Positions 12,710 through 20,443 of a DNA stretch of 25,925 nucleotides are shown here, piece by piece. Both the position numbers and the translations under genes were made by a program. Origin of the DNA: a virus. The stretch is taken from positions 1 to 25,925 of IMG/VR virus record IMGVR_UViG_3300010334_003522, one strand, 5' to 3'. The notes beneath the pieces were generated by a model. It saw nothing but the letters and a program-made list of their open reading frames with translations. It had not been told where the DNA came from and did no database searches. How positions within the stretch are numbered: position 1 is the stretch's first letter; each line of letters starts with the position of its first letter.

Positions 12710-12785
12710 TGGTGCCCACGGTCAGACTCGAACTGACACTTTGGAGATTTTAAGTCTCCTACCTCTGCCATTGGGTTACGTGGGC
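12710..12785 (-). tRNA. tRNA with TAA anticodon (Leu), short variable loop
   Basis: A 76-nt cloverleaf: acceptor GCCCACG/CGTGGGC, 3-bp D-stem ACC/GGT, anticodon stem GGAGA/TCTCC with loop CTTAAAA, T-stem GTCAG/CTGAC, discriminator A and encoded CCA. The anticodon TAA reads UUA. The variable loop is only 5 nt (AAAGT), whereas bacterial tRNA-Leu normally has a long variable arm. Confidence 0.85.
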
Positions 12786-12794
12786 TAGAACTAG

Positions 12795-12822
12795 ATTATA
12801 CCTTATTATAGAAAAAAATCAA
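12795..12822 (-). promoter_or_regulatory. candidate sigma70-type promoter for tRNA-Leu and following genes
   Basis: On the - strand, TTGATT (12822-12817) and TATAAT (12800-12795), spacer 16. The start of transcription would fall a few bases before the tRNA 5' end at 12785. Confidence 0.55.
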
Positions 12823-12823
12823 G

Positions 12824-13237
12824 TTAAATCTTAACGTGAGCTTTATGTATTTTTACAGAGATCCATGAATTATAATACATGTCACTTTCCAATACCTTAT
12901 TCTCAAATTGCTGTTTAGCTTCCCAGTAATTACATTCGCCTTTGGTTTTACAAAGTCTCAATACAACTCTTCTAAACTGATCTGCTCCGATTTTTTCAAC
13001 ATCTTCCTGTAATTCTTTATTAGAACCATAATATATTTTCCAATCAGAAGCAATTTTAACTTTTTTCTTTTTTCCTTTTATGCTTTTCGTTCTAGAGAAT
13101 TTGAAAAGCTTTTTACCAATATACATACGTTGATTTGTAAGATTGGTTATCATGTAGATGAAACCTACATAATCTTCTATTATTTCTTCTTTTAATGGTA
13201 TACCATAGTAAAGCCATGGATTTTCATAATCAGACAT
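12824..13237 (-). CDS. GIY-YIG nuclease-like protein
   Basis: A 137-aa protein. GFIYMITNLTNQRMYIGKK at about residues 25-43 is the GIY-YIG signature. Then come a Lys-rich block (KSIKGKKKKVKIASDWKIYYGS), a conserved LCKTKGECNYWEAKQQFE with the likely metal-binding Glu, and YYNSWI. It could be a free-standing homing endonuclease or a DNA-processing nuclease kept in T4-like phages; no extra DNA-binding domain is seen, which favours the second. Translation seems controlled: the ribosome binding site sits in a hairpin overlapped by a late promoter box. Confidence 0.8.
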   Translation of the reverse strand: MSDYENPWLYYGIPLKEEIIEDYVGFIYMITNLTNQRMYIGKKLFKFSRTKSIKGKKKKVKIASDWKIYYGSNKELQEDVEKIGADQFRRVVLRLCKTKGECNYWEAKQQFENKVLESDMYYNSWISVKIHKAHVKI

Positions 13238-13239
13238 AT

Positions 13240-13257
13240 GGGGTAACTCCTTACCCC
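13240..13257 (-). promoter_or_regulatory. hairpin holding the ribosome binding site of the GIY-YIG gene
   Basis: On the - strand a perfect 7-bp stem (GGGGTAA with TTACCCC) has the 4-nt loop GGAG, two bases before the ATG. The Shine-Dalgarno AAGGAG is formed by the stem end and the loop, so the start region is folded in any transcript that carries the full stem. Confidence 0.7.
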
Positions 13258-13258
13258 G

Positions 13259-13266
13259 TATTTATT
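13259..13266 (-). promoter_or_regulatory. candidate late promoter box (AATAAATA) overlapping the hairpin
   Basis: An NATAAATA octamer on the - strand, directly between the zinc-ribbon stop and the hairpin. A start 6-7 nt after the box would fall at about 13252-13253, inside the left arm of the hairpin. Confidence 0.55.
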
Positions 13267-13267
13267 C

Positions 13268-13435
13268 TCAGAAACGATCTTTGTCCTGATCATCCCATTC
13301 ATCTTCATCTTCAAACTTCTCTGTCTTAGTAAGTTTTGAAGAGCAGAATGGGCAATACTCAGGTTCGTTTACAGTATCATGAATGATTTCAAATTCAGCT
13401 TCACACTCTGTGCAAGTGATTATACTATCAGCCAT
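13268..13435 (-). CDS. small zinc-ribbon protein
   Basis: A 55-aa protein found by reading the gap. It has two knuckles, CTEC at residues 8-11 and CPFC at about 28-31, which would hold one zinc, and an acidic tail (FEDEDEWDDQDKD). AAGGAG lies before the ATG within the last codons of the nuclease gene. Small zinc ribbons of this kind are common in T4-like phages and may bind DNA, RNA or polymerase. It is the last gene of the nrd-nuclease unit before the GIY-YIG hairpin. Confidence 0.75.
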   Translation of the reverse strand: MADSIITCTECEAEFEIIHDTVNEPEYCPFCSSKLTKTEKFEDEDEWDDQDKDRF

Positions 13436-13437
13436 TT

Positions 13438-14235
13438 TTACTCCTTACATTGTTTCTTTTTATCTTCTGCCAGTGTTTTCAAATCAACTGGTAGAAGTGG
13501 GTTCTTAATTGTCTTTGAATCAGGAACAGGAAAAGTTGTACCTGTTGCTTTTTCGATATCAGCAACTGTCACTTGGTATTTTGTAAAATCAGAATCAAGA
13601 CCATCTTTATTATTCATTAAAAAAGCATATGATCTTTTAGTTGTATTATCAATTACTATTTTGAAAAGAGCATCTGGTACTACTACTTTATTAACACCTA
13701 TTTTTTTAGAGGCTGATGAATAGATATTACCTGCATATTCAGTAAATGGATGTTTAGTTAAATAAACCCATGCACGAGCTGCTGATTCTAAATTTTTCCA
13801 AGTTCCACGATTAACAGATGGAAGCTGTGGACTCATATTTGACATAAGGAAAGATTCATGTTCAACTTGATCATCCCATGACATGTCAGCATCATTGGCT
13901 AAATGACCTTGATCATAACCAGAAGCTGCATAATCTTTTGGGTCAGATCGTTGTCCAACAGGGAGAGATTGGTCAGCAGCGAAAGCATTAGTTCGTACGA
14001 CGCAGCCAATAGCGTGATCAGGCGTAAGAGTCCACGCCACCCAGTTCGGTATTTTTGCAATCGGATCATGCTCGAGGATATATGCAGAGCGACATATGAT
14101 AGGATGATTTGCAACAGTAGATGGTAACCCATATGGAACCTGTACCTTACATGAATCTATTGGCTTTGGTGGCTGTTGATTTGCAGCAATTGCTAAAGTC
14201 GGTAATAATAAAAGTGCATAAATTAATTTCTTCAT
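13438..14235 (-). CDS. secreted DNA/RNA non-specific endonuclease (NucA type)
   Basis: A 265-aa protein from the ATG at 14235 (GGAG upstream). A signal peptide MKKLIYALLLLPTLAIA is followed by a beta-beta-alpha-metal nuclease domain. The active-site motif reads YDQGHLANDADM (His at about 111; the usual DRGH has Gln in place of Arg). The Mg-binding Asn is in SPQLPSVNRGTWKNLE (about 142). Several Cys suggest disulfides in the periplasm. The enzyme cuts both DNA and RNA without sequence preference. Export to the periplasm is unusual for a phage nuclease: it could destroy DNA of superinfecting phages, or free nucleotides at lysis. It starts 2 nt after the LpxH-like gene. Confidence 0.85.
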   Translation of the reverse strand: MKKLIYALLLLPTLAIAANQQPPKPIDSCKVQVPYGLPSTVANHPIICRSAYILEHDPIAKIPNWVAWTLTPDHAIGCVVRTNAFAADQSLPVGQRSDPKDYAASGYDQGHLANDADMSWDDQVEHESFLMSNMSPQLPSVNRGTWKNLESAARAWVYLTKHPFTEYAGNIYSSASKKIGVNKVVVPDALFKIVIDNTTKRSYAFLMNNKDGLDSDFTKYQVTVADIEKATGTTFPVPDSKTIKNPLLPVDLKTLAEDKKKQCKE

Positions 14236-14237
14236 AT

Positions 14238-14966
14238 TTATCTCCAATAAATTATTTCCATAGTTCCATTTTGATGTTCGATAACCGCACTACAAGTTTC
14301 GACCCAATCGCCGCAATTGACATATGTAATCCCCGAGATATCTCGCAAATTAGGATGGTGGATATGACCACAAATAATGCCTTGAACGCCTTTATATACT
14401 GCATAATTAGAGAGATTTTCTTCATAATCACCAATGAAATTTATAGCTTTTTTAACTTTATACTTAGCCCATGCAGATAAAGACCAATGGGGTAAATTTA
14501 AAAGGTTTCTGATTTTAACAACAACTACATTAATATAAATGAGCATATCATATGCCCAGCTACCGAAATGTGACAACCATTTCATCTTATTGATTACGAT
14601 GTCAAACTGGTCACCATGCATTACTATATATCTTTTCCCATCAACACCTGTATGAATAATAGTGTCAGCTAGGATTATATTTCCAAACTCATGTTCTCCA
14701 AAAGAGCGAAGAAATTCATCATGATTTCCTGGAAGGTATACAACTTTAGTTCCTTTACGAGCTCTACGAAGAATTTTCTGTATTACATCATTGTGCTCTT
14801 GTGGCCAATAAAAGCCAGAGTTTAAAGCCCATCCATCTACTATATCACCAACTAGATACAGGTTATCACATTCAAATGTTTTCATAAAATCAAGCAATTT
14901 ATCTGCTTGACTCATTCTTGTTCCTAGGTGTACATCTGATATGAAAACTGATTTGTAATGGTGCAT
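14238..14966 (-). CDS. LpxH-like metallophosphoesterase
   Basis: A 242-aa calcineurin-like phosphoesterase, taken from the ATG at 14966, one base after the nrdB stop; the longer frame would run into nrdB. Metal motifs are in order: SDVHLG (D11, H13), YLVGDIVDGW, PGNHDEF, MHGDQFD and GHIHHP. The DxH-GDxxD-GNHD-H-GHxH set and the FYWPQEH segment fit the LpxH/UDP-2,3-diacylglucosamine diphosphatase group, which acts in lipid A synthesis at the inner membrane. A central hydrophobic helical segment (MLIYINVVVVKIRNLLNL) may bind lipid or membrane. The same fold also serves other phosphatases, so the lipid A role is probable but not certain. Confidence 0.78.
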   Translation of the reverse strand: MHHYKSVFISDVHLGTRMSQADKLLDFMKTFECDNLYLVGDIVDGWALNSGFYWPQEHNDVIQKILRRARKGTKVVYLPGNHDEFLRSFGEHEFGNIILADTIIHTGVDGKRYIVMHGDQFDIVINKMKWLSHFGSWAYDMLIYINVVVVKIRNLLNLPHWSLSAWAKYKVKKAINFIGDYEENLSNYAVYKGVQGIICGHIHHPNLRDISGITYVNCGDWVETCSAVIEHQNGTMEIIYWR

Positions 14967-14967
14967 A

Positions 14968-16047
14968 TTACAAAGAAAATCCTTTGAAAGTATCGTTAGT
15001 AATATCTTTTTTAACACCACCAATTACATAGCTAGTAATTTCAGTTTCTTGCGGAGCCACTTGAACTTCAGAACCACTGATCCATTTTTGTGTCCATGGT
15101 AGTGGGTTTGATCCTGTTTTATATGGGCATGGTAGACCAACTGCAGTCATACGTTTATTTGCAATCCATTCTATATAGTCATTCAATAATTGTTCATTGA
15201 GACCAATCATAGAACCATCTTTGAACAGGTAATGAGCCCATGCTTTTTCTTGATTTACTGCATCGATGAACATCTTAATGCATTCATCTTTAGTTTCTTC
15301 ACGGATTTGAACATAGTCTGGATCATCAGTAGGTAATACCTTCAACAGCTGCTGCGTACCTGCAAGGTGAAGGTTCTCATCACGAGCAATCAACTTGATG
15401 ATCTTAGCATTACCTTCCATCTTTTTCAATTCAGCAAATGCCCAAGAGCAAGCAAAACTAACGTAGAAGCGAACACCCTCGAGAATATTAACTGACATAA
15501 GAGTAAGCCACAATGCTTTCTTATGACCATACCCACTGTTTGAAACTGATTTGTTATTATATTCGATAAGATTATCATAGTACTTGCTGATATCACCAGC
15601 GCAGTCTACGATTTCTTTCATGTCCATCATACCATCAAAAATTATAGACGGGTCAGCGTATACGTTCCGAATGATGTGAGTGTAACTGCGTGAGTGAATA
15701 GATTCGCTGAACGCCCATGTAAGGATCCAGTTCTCGAGTTCAGGAAGTGAGCAGATAGGACCAAAGGCAGCTGTTGGGGCACGCCCTTGTACTGAGTCAA
15801 GAAGGATCTGTCGTTTGAGATTGGAGGTAAAGATGTGCTGTTCATGAATAGTCAATCCTCTAAAATCTTTTGAATCACGTGTAACGTCAATTTCTTCTGG
15901 ACGCCAAAAGAAGCCCAACTGTTTCTCAGTTAGCTTTTCAAGGAACGGATACTTTTGTTTATCATAACGAGCAATCGTTACGGGATCATCAAAAAATGCA
16001 TGAACCTTTGTTGGATCTTTACGGTTAGTTGAATCAAATACACTCAT
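14968..16047 (-). CDS. nrdB: ribonucleotide reductase class Ia beta subunit
   Basis: A 359-aa NrdB. RPEEIDVTRD holds the first metal ligand. ILDSVQG-like LLDSVQGRAP and WAFSESIHSRSYTHIIRNVY are conserved; the latter carries Glu/His ligands and the radical Tyr in SRSYTHII. LIARDENLHLAGTQ supplies the last Glu/His. The protein holds the di-iron/tyrosyl radical that starts ribonucleotide reduction. It overlaps the upstream 214-aa gene by 4 nt. The C-terminal tail, needed to dock on NrdA, ends NDTFKGFSL, similar to T4-type NrdB tails. It works with NrdA encoded 1 kb upstream in the same transcript. Confidence 0.93.
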   Translation of the reverse strand: MSVFDSTNRKDPTKVHAFFDDPVTIARYDKQKYPFLEKLTEKQLGFFWRPEEIDVTRDSKDFRGLTIHEQHIFTSNLKRQILLDSVQGRAPTAAFGPICSLPELENWILTWAFSESIHSRSYTHIIRNVYADPSIIFDGMMDMKEIVDCAGDISKYYDNLIEYNNKSVSNSGYGHKKALWLTLMSVNILEGVRFYVSFACSWAFAELKKMEGNAKIIKLIARDENLHLAGTQQLLKVLPTDDPDYVQIREETKDECIKMFIDAVNQEKAWAHYLFKDGSMIGLNEQLLNDYIEWIANKRMTAVGLPCPYKTGSNPLPWTQKWISGSEVQVAPQETEITSYVIGGVKKDITNDTFKGFSL

Positions 16048-16688
16048 TTTTGTTCCTCTGTTTCGTAATCATATCTGTCATCATCAGATAAAATCCATCT
16101 TGGTTTATCTTCTACATTCCATACTTTATGATTTATTTTTCTATCGATAATATGTTTATTCCATTTTGTGCAAAAAGATGGCTCAAATAATTTTACTCTA
16201 TTATTAGGCTGTATAGCATAATTTCCATCAGTTAATTCTATTACATGACCACATTTATGCTGTCCTGGATTTTCACTAAATCCTAAATTTGGTATAGAAT
16301 TATCTTGATGCGACCAATCTAAAGTAAAAAGGTATCTTCCTTCTCTTGTATTTTTTGACCTATCGGTATAATGCATTGTTTTATTTTTTAAAAAATCAAA
16401 AGTTGTTATCGATACATATTCACTAAAAGAATTCCATAAAACAAGTTGATAAATTTCTTCCTGTTTAGTTGGAAATTTACAAAAAGCATGTATAGGCATA
16501 CGCCACCATATTCCCCCATCTTCCATTAAAAAATGAAATAATGGTGGATTTCCGGAAATTGATGAAAGACCAAATATTACACACGGAATATACGTATCAT
16601 TTTCTTCAAATTTTTCTGGTCTGGCTTGTAAAAAATTAGATCTTACAAAACACTCTATGGGTGGTAATGGTATATTAAGATATGACAT
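16044..16688 (-). CDS. hypothetical phage protein between nrdA and nrdB
   Basis: Not recognised. A 214-aa protein, aromatic-rich and without a signal peptide or membrane segment. Notable pieces are LPPIECFVRSNFL at the start, EDGGIWWRMPIHAFC, and TMHYTDRSKNTREGRYLFTLDW, followed by a conserved-looking ELTDGNYAIQPNNRV. It overlaps nrdB by 4 nt. Genes of this type are often carried in T4-like phage nrd clusters, which hints at co-expression only. Beta-rich secondary structure is likely from the strand spacing. Confidence 0.7.
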   Translation of the reverse strand: MSYLNIPLPPIECFVRSNFLQARPEKFEENDTYIPCVIFGLSSISGNPPLFHFLMEDGGIWWRMPIHAFCKFPTKQEEIYQLVLWNSFSEYVSITTFDFLKNKTMHYTDRSKNTREGRYLFTLDWSHQDNSIPNLGFSENPGQHKCGHVIELTDGNYAIQPNNRVKLFEPSFCTKWNKHIIDRKINHKVWNVEDKPRWILSDDDRYDYETEEQK

Positions 16689-16703
16689 TATTATTTCCTA
16701 TTA

Positions 16704-16898
16704 TTATGCTGCTTTTCTCCAGTACTTTTTAGCATCATAATCCATATAACCTTCTGGCATTTCGTATAGCTTTTTAGTATCAAACTCAAACAAACATAGC
16801 GTAAGATTATCTTCAGTTTTTACATGAACGATAGTTAGTTTTAGTGCTTTCTCGATTTTATAAAAGATCTTTTCGTGTGTAAGATTGAGTTTATCCAT
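16704..16898 (-). CDS. hypothetical 64-aa protein
   Basis: Not recognised. It has an N-terminal amphipathic helix (LTHEKIFYKIEKALKLTIV), two strands (TLCLFEFDTKKLYEM) and a C-terminal YMDYDAKKYWRKAA. It starts immediately after the stop of the next upstream small gene. Placement within the nrd cluster and dense packing support it as a real gene. Confidence 0.62.
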   Translation of the reverse strand: MDKLNLTHEKIFYKIEKALKLTIVHVKTEDNLTLCLFEFDTKKLYEMPEGYMDYDAKKYWRKAA

Positions 16899-17096
16899 TT
16901 ACCATCTCCCATCGTCGATAAAGATTACTATTTTTAAAAATACAACCTTGACCACCAAATCCAACTTCATTCCTGGATCCATATCACTTTTGGTATCAAA
17001 GTCAACCCAGAACGGTGTTTTGAACCAGTTGAATGGGTTTAAATTTAATGATATTATTATTGTAGAATTTTTAATATAATTAATCAAATTTTGCAT
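16899..17096 (-). CDS. hypothetical 65-aa protein ending in IDDGRW
   Basis: Not assigned. It is hydrophobic and strand-rich: IIISLNLNPFNWFKTPFWV, then DFDTKSDMDPGMKLDL, then VVFLKIVIFIDDGRW. The short C-terminal motif IDDGRW recurs, to my recollection, in small phage proteins of no known function near nrd genes. The start overlaps the last 13 nt of nrdA, which suggests coupled translation. Confidence 0.62.
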   Translation of the reverse strand: MQNLINYIKNSTIIISLNLNPFNWFKTPFWVDFDTKSDMDPGMKLDLVVKVVFLKIVIFIDDGRW

Positions 17097-19372
17097 GCTT
17101 CACAGTCCACATCATCTATTTCGCCCAGTGATAATGGAGAAACAAAATCTATTTCCCCTGCATTGTCATTTGTATTAAAATAATATAATTGCTTCCCACC
17201 ATACTTGTAAAACATAAGCATGTGCTGAAGCATAACACTCATTGGAATTTGATCTTCTTCATAATACTTTGGATTATACGAGGTATTAACAGAAATACCT
17301 TGATCGATAAACTTTTGAAGAACAGATACTATCTTGAGATAACCCTCGGGAGATTTTTGGTCCCATAGGAGATCATATTTGTTTTTGAGTTTACGAATCT
17401 CTGGCACGACTTGTTTGAGGACACCATCTTTGCTCTGTTTAATCGAAACGAGGGAACGTGGCGGCTCGATCCCGTTTGTAGCATTACTGATCTGAGCTGA
17501 TGTTTCCGATGGCATAAGAGCCATGAGTGTAGAGTTTCTAATTCCATATTGTTTAGCCCTCTCTTTTAATGCATCCCAATCAAAAGTATATATTGGAGTT
17601 ACGAGCTCGTCAACTTCTTTCTTATAGGTGTCGATTGGGAAGATACCTTGTGAGTACTTGGTCTCGTTAGACTTAGATGGAGCTCCGACTTCAGCCGCAA
17701 GATCGATTGAGGCTTTAATGAGATAATAAGACCAAGCTTCGGTATACTCATGTAATTTCTGTAATCCCTCTTTACTGATAGATTGATAGCTCAAATCATT
17801 ACGAGCAAGCCAATATGCAAGATTAATAATACCAATACCAAGAGGACGACGAGCCATCGTGGAGTTTTTTGCTGCAAGTACGGGATAATCTTGGTAACTA
17901 AGCAACTCATCCAAAGCACGTACTACGAGAGTACAAGGACGTTCAAAATCAGATCGATCGCGAATTTTACCCCAATTAATAGCTGCTAATGTACATAGTG
18001 AAATTTCACCATCTGGATCATTAATATCCTTGAGTGGTTTAGTTGGTAGATCAATTTCAGAGCAAAGATTGCTCATACGGATAGGTGCAATTTCCTTAAT
18101 GAATGAACCATGGTCGTTAGCGTGGTCCACATTTTGTAAATAAATTCTCCCTGTGTCTTTTCGCTCTTGCATAAATGACGAGAATAAATCGATCGCGGAA
18201 ATAGTTTTTTTTCTGATTTTGGTTGAACGCTCATATTTTTCATAGAGTGTTCTGAATTTTTCTGTATCTGTGAAAAACGCTTCGTACATGTCAGGAACAT
18301 CTTGCGGCGAGAATAGTGTGATGTTTCCGCCAGCAAGCAATCTTTCATACATAACTTTGTTGAATTGGACTCCGTAGTCGAGATGTCTAACACGATTATC
18401 CTCCGTTCCTTTGTTGTTTTTTAATACGAGGATGTCCTCGACTTCCATGTGCCATAAAGGGTAGTAAAGAGTCGCAGCGCCTCCTCGTACTCCTCCTTGA
18501 CTACAACTTTTAACTGCTGACTGAAAATGCTTATAAAAAGGTATAACACCCGTATGACTAGCATCACCATTACGGATAGGAGAGCCAATAGCCCGAATAC
18601 GACCAGCTCCAATACCAATCCCAGCCTTTTGAGACACATACTTAACAATCGAAGAAGCCGTTGCATTAATGGAGTCGAGTGAGTCGTCTGTTTCAATAAG
18701 AACACACGAACTGAACTGCTTTTGAGGAGTACGAAGACCTGCCATGATAGGCGTAGGGAGCGAAATTTCGAAATTAGAAATTGAATCATATAAATCCTTC
18801 ACCCATTTTAATCTATCTGTTTTGTAATTGCGAAACAATACCATAGCGATAAGCATATATGCCATCTGTGGTGTTTCATAGTATTTACTCGTTACTCTAT
18901 TTTTAACGAGATATTTTCCTCTGAATTGCTCCATACCGACATAGGCGATGTTAAAATCGCGATCATGGTCAATATAACTGTCAAGAATGTCAATATCTTT
19001 TGAGTTATACCATTCGTATATGCTACTGTCGTAGTAGCCAGCATTGATAACATTGCTGATATGATCAGATAGTTTTGGTACATTGTAATCTCCATATACT
19101 TCTTTTCGAATATGATAATTGATTAGACGACCAGCAACATACTGATAACTCGGTGTTTCTTCGCTAATTAGGTCGGCGGCTGCTTTGATTAAGGTTTCTT
19201 GAATGTCAGATGATTTAATCTTATTATAAAATTGTATTTGTGATTTAATTTCGATTTCAGACTCAGAAACCCCATTAATGTCTTTACAAGCCCATGCTAC
19301 AACTTTGTGAAATTTATTAAGGTTTAAAGGCTCTGTACTACCATCTCTTTTAGTTACTTGAATCTGCGACAT
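17084..19372 (-). CDS. nrdA: ribonucleotide reductase class Ia alpha subunit
   Basis: A 762-aa NrdA of full length. An N-terminal ATP-cone-type segment (VTKRDGSTEPLNLNKF onward) is present. SSCVLIE places the first active-site Cys at residue 223. MSNLCSEIDLP carries the radical Cys and the Asn/Glu, and SLCTLAAINW the partner Cys. The radical-path YY lies in KQLYYFNT. The C-terminal DVDCEACKI is the redox CxxC tail that thioredoxin or glutaredoxin reduces. It turns NDPs into dNDPs. It lies 15 nt downstream of thyX. No intein or intron is visible: the frame is unbroken through all catalytic motifs. Confidence 0.95.
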   Translation of the reverse strand: MSQIQVTKRDGSTEPLNLNKFHKVVAWACKDINGVSESEIEIKSQIQFYNKIKSSDIQETLIKAAADLISEETPSYQYVAGRLINYHIRKEVYGDYNVPKLSDHISNVINAGYYDSSIYEWYNSKDIDILDSYIDHDRDFNIAYVGMEQFRGKYLVKNRVTSKYYETPQMAYMLIAMVLFRNYKTDRLKWVKDLYDSISNFEISLPTPIMAGLRTPQKQFSSCVLIETDDSLDSINATASSIVKYVSQKAGIGIGAGRIRAIGSPIRNGDASHTGVIPFYKHFQSAVKSCSQGGVRGGAATLYYPLWHMEVEDILVLKNNKGTEDNRVRHLDYGVQFNKVMYERLLAGGNITLFSPQDVPDMYEAFFTDTEKFRTLYEKYERSTKIRKKTISAIDLFSSFMQERKDTGRIYLQNVDHANDHGSFIKEIAPIRMSNLCSEIDLPTKPLKDINDPDGEISLCTLAAINWGKIRDRSDFERPCTLVVRALDELLSYQDYPVLAAKNSTMARRPLGIGIINLAYWLARNDLSYQSISKEGLQKLHEYTEAWSYYLIKASIDLAAEVGAPSKSNETKYSQGIFPIDTYKKEVDELVTPIYTFDWDALKERAKQYGIRNSTLMALMPSETSAQISNATNGIEPPRSLVSIKQSKDGVLKQVVPEIRKLKNKYDLLWDQKSPEGYLKIVSVLQKFIDQGISVNTSYNPKYYEEDQIPMSVMLQHMLMFYKYGGKQLYYFNTNDNAGEIDFVSPLSLGEIDDVDCEACKI

Positions 19373-19387
19373 GTTTACCTCTTTTTA

Positions 19388-20068
19388 TTATTGTCCAATA
19401 TCTAGTGTATCCTTTAATGAAGGAAACACTTTCGTAATTTCGTACCATGCATCAGTAGCTACATCGCGATGTTCTTTCTGCGTACCATTAGCCATACGTA
19501 ACTGACAGTAGTGAATCCAGCTTCTAAGAGAACCAGACATATAAAGACGAGAGACAGTAAGACCTTCTGGCAAAACTGCACGAGCTTGTTCTTTTGCAAT
19601 TCCATTTTTAATAGCCCAATCATATTCTTTTTTTGCATATTCAATTACTATATTTTGACGCTCATTCCACATGTGTTTGAGCTCTGGATCGTCTTCAACT
19701 TCAATTGAGTTTTGTCTGTTCTTTGTATCTTGGAGACGGGCTTCACGAGTGATGAACCCAAGGTCTTTGATTGGATCTGCATAACGTTGACTAAACTCCT
19801 GAAATGTAAAAGAACGATGACGAAGAATTTGTCGAGCTATATCACGAGTTGTATTTATTTCCATGACCAAGTGAACAATTTCAAAAGGCGACCAATGTTT
19901 GTTCTTTGCTAAATATTTTAATAATTTATTTGCCGTATCTGTATTATTTTGATTTGATGGATTACTTACGCGGGCAACATAAGCAATAAACTCATCTGTA
20001 GTCATTGGAATACCATCGCCATTATTGATATATGGTTCGGTTGCTGCAATCAATTTAGCATTATTCAT
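19388..20068 (-). CDS. thyX: FAD-dependent thymidylate synthase
   Basis: A 226-aa ThyX. The signature RHRSFTFQEFSQRY is at residues 83-96, matching the family's RHRxxSxxExSxRY with Thr in place of the first Ser. WSPFEIVHLVMEI before it, and the C-terminal GSLRSWIHYCQLR (dUMP/FAD binding), agree. It makes dTMP from dUMP using FAD and methylenetetrahydrofolate, and replaces ThyA. Its start overlaps the end of the AbrB-like gene by 8 nt. Placed before nrdA, it completes a nucleotide-synthesis unit. Confidence 0.93.
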   Translation of the reverse strand: MNNAKLIAATEPYINNGDGIPMTTDEFIAYVARVSNPSNQNNTDTANKLLKYLAKNKHWSPFEIVHLVMEINTTRDIARQILRHRSFTFQEFSQRYADPIKDLGFITREARLQDTKNRQNSIEVEDDPELKHMWNERQNIVIEYAKKEYDWAIKNGIAKEQARAVLPEGLTVSRLYMSGSLRSWIHYCQLRMANGTQKEHRDVATDAWYEITKVFPSLKDTLDIGQ

Positions 20069-20231
20069 TCACTTCTACCTTTTGAAGAGTATAAGACCCA
20101 TTTCCATTTTCAATCCATTCAATTTCATCTCCTGGATTCCATCCGAGTTCAGTCAATGTTGCATAAAACTCTTCTGGAATAGGAATGTAATAATCACCTG
20201 TATTGATATCATATTCTACTTTTACAATCAT
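20061..20231 (-). CDS. small AbrB/MazE-like protein
   Basis: A 56-aa protein found by reading the gap between thyX and the 71-aa gene. The first half has YDINTGDYYIPIPEEFYATL and the second GWNPGDEIEWIENGNGSYTL, ending QKVEVNE. The strand order and the GWxPGDEIEW turn resemble the swapped-hairpin AbrB/MazE fold of small DNA-binding proteins. The ATG overlaps the stop of the 71-aa gene by 4 nt and its TAA overlaps the thyX start by 8 nt. A regulator of the dNTP operon is possible but unproven. Confidence 0.7.
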   Translation of the reverse strand: MIVKVEYDINTGDYYIPIPEEFYATLTELGWNPGDEIEWIENGNGSYTLQKVEVNE

Positions 20232-20443
20232 GCTTTACTTTTCTCCATTTGCTCCATAATGAATTCAACAGACTCAGTGCATGCGATTACACGACCATTT
20301 GATAATGCAATCTTTGTGTAGTAATCTTTTTCATTCGGGAGAAGCAACCCATGATTATTTGGACGAATTTCACGTTCGATGTATTTGACATCAGAAAGGT
20401 CGACATAGATATCAAGTCCAGGAAAAGTAAGTTTTGTAAGCAT
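20228..20443 (-). CDS. small FlbD-like protein
   Basis: A 71-aa protein: LTKLTFPGLDIYVDLSDVKYIE, a loop, then YTKIALSNGRVIACTESVEFIM and a basic tail. The arrangement of strands with a SNGRVIxxxES turn is like FlbD-type small proteins seen also in T4-like phages. The function is not known. It starts on the last base of the primase stop (TAATG) and overlaps the AbrB-like gene by 4 nt. Confidence 0.68.
   Translation of the reverse strand: MLTKLTFPGLDIYVDLSDVKYIEREIRPNNHGLLLPNEKDYYTKIALSNGRVIACTESVEFIMEQMEKSKA

Noticed and set aside
13379-13723. A + strand 114-aa frame over the NucA-type nuclease and zinc-ribbon genes
   Set aside because: Antisense of two real genes with intact motifs; Cys/Phe-rich composition of a chance frame.
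18421-18789. A 122-aa - strand frame inside nrdA
   Set aside because: An out-of-frame shadow within NrdA catalytic sequence; no sign of an intron or homing gene there.
17084-19372. Intein or group I intron in nrdA or nrdB, common in T4-like phages
   Set aside because: Catalytic motifs are in one unbroken frame at normal spacing and total lengths are normal.
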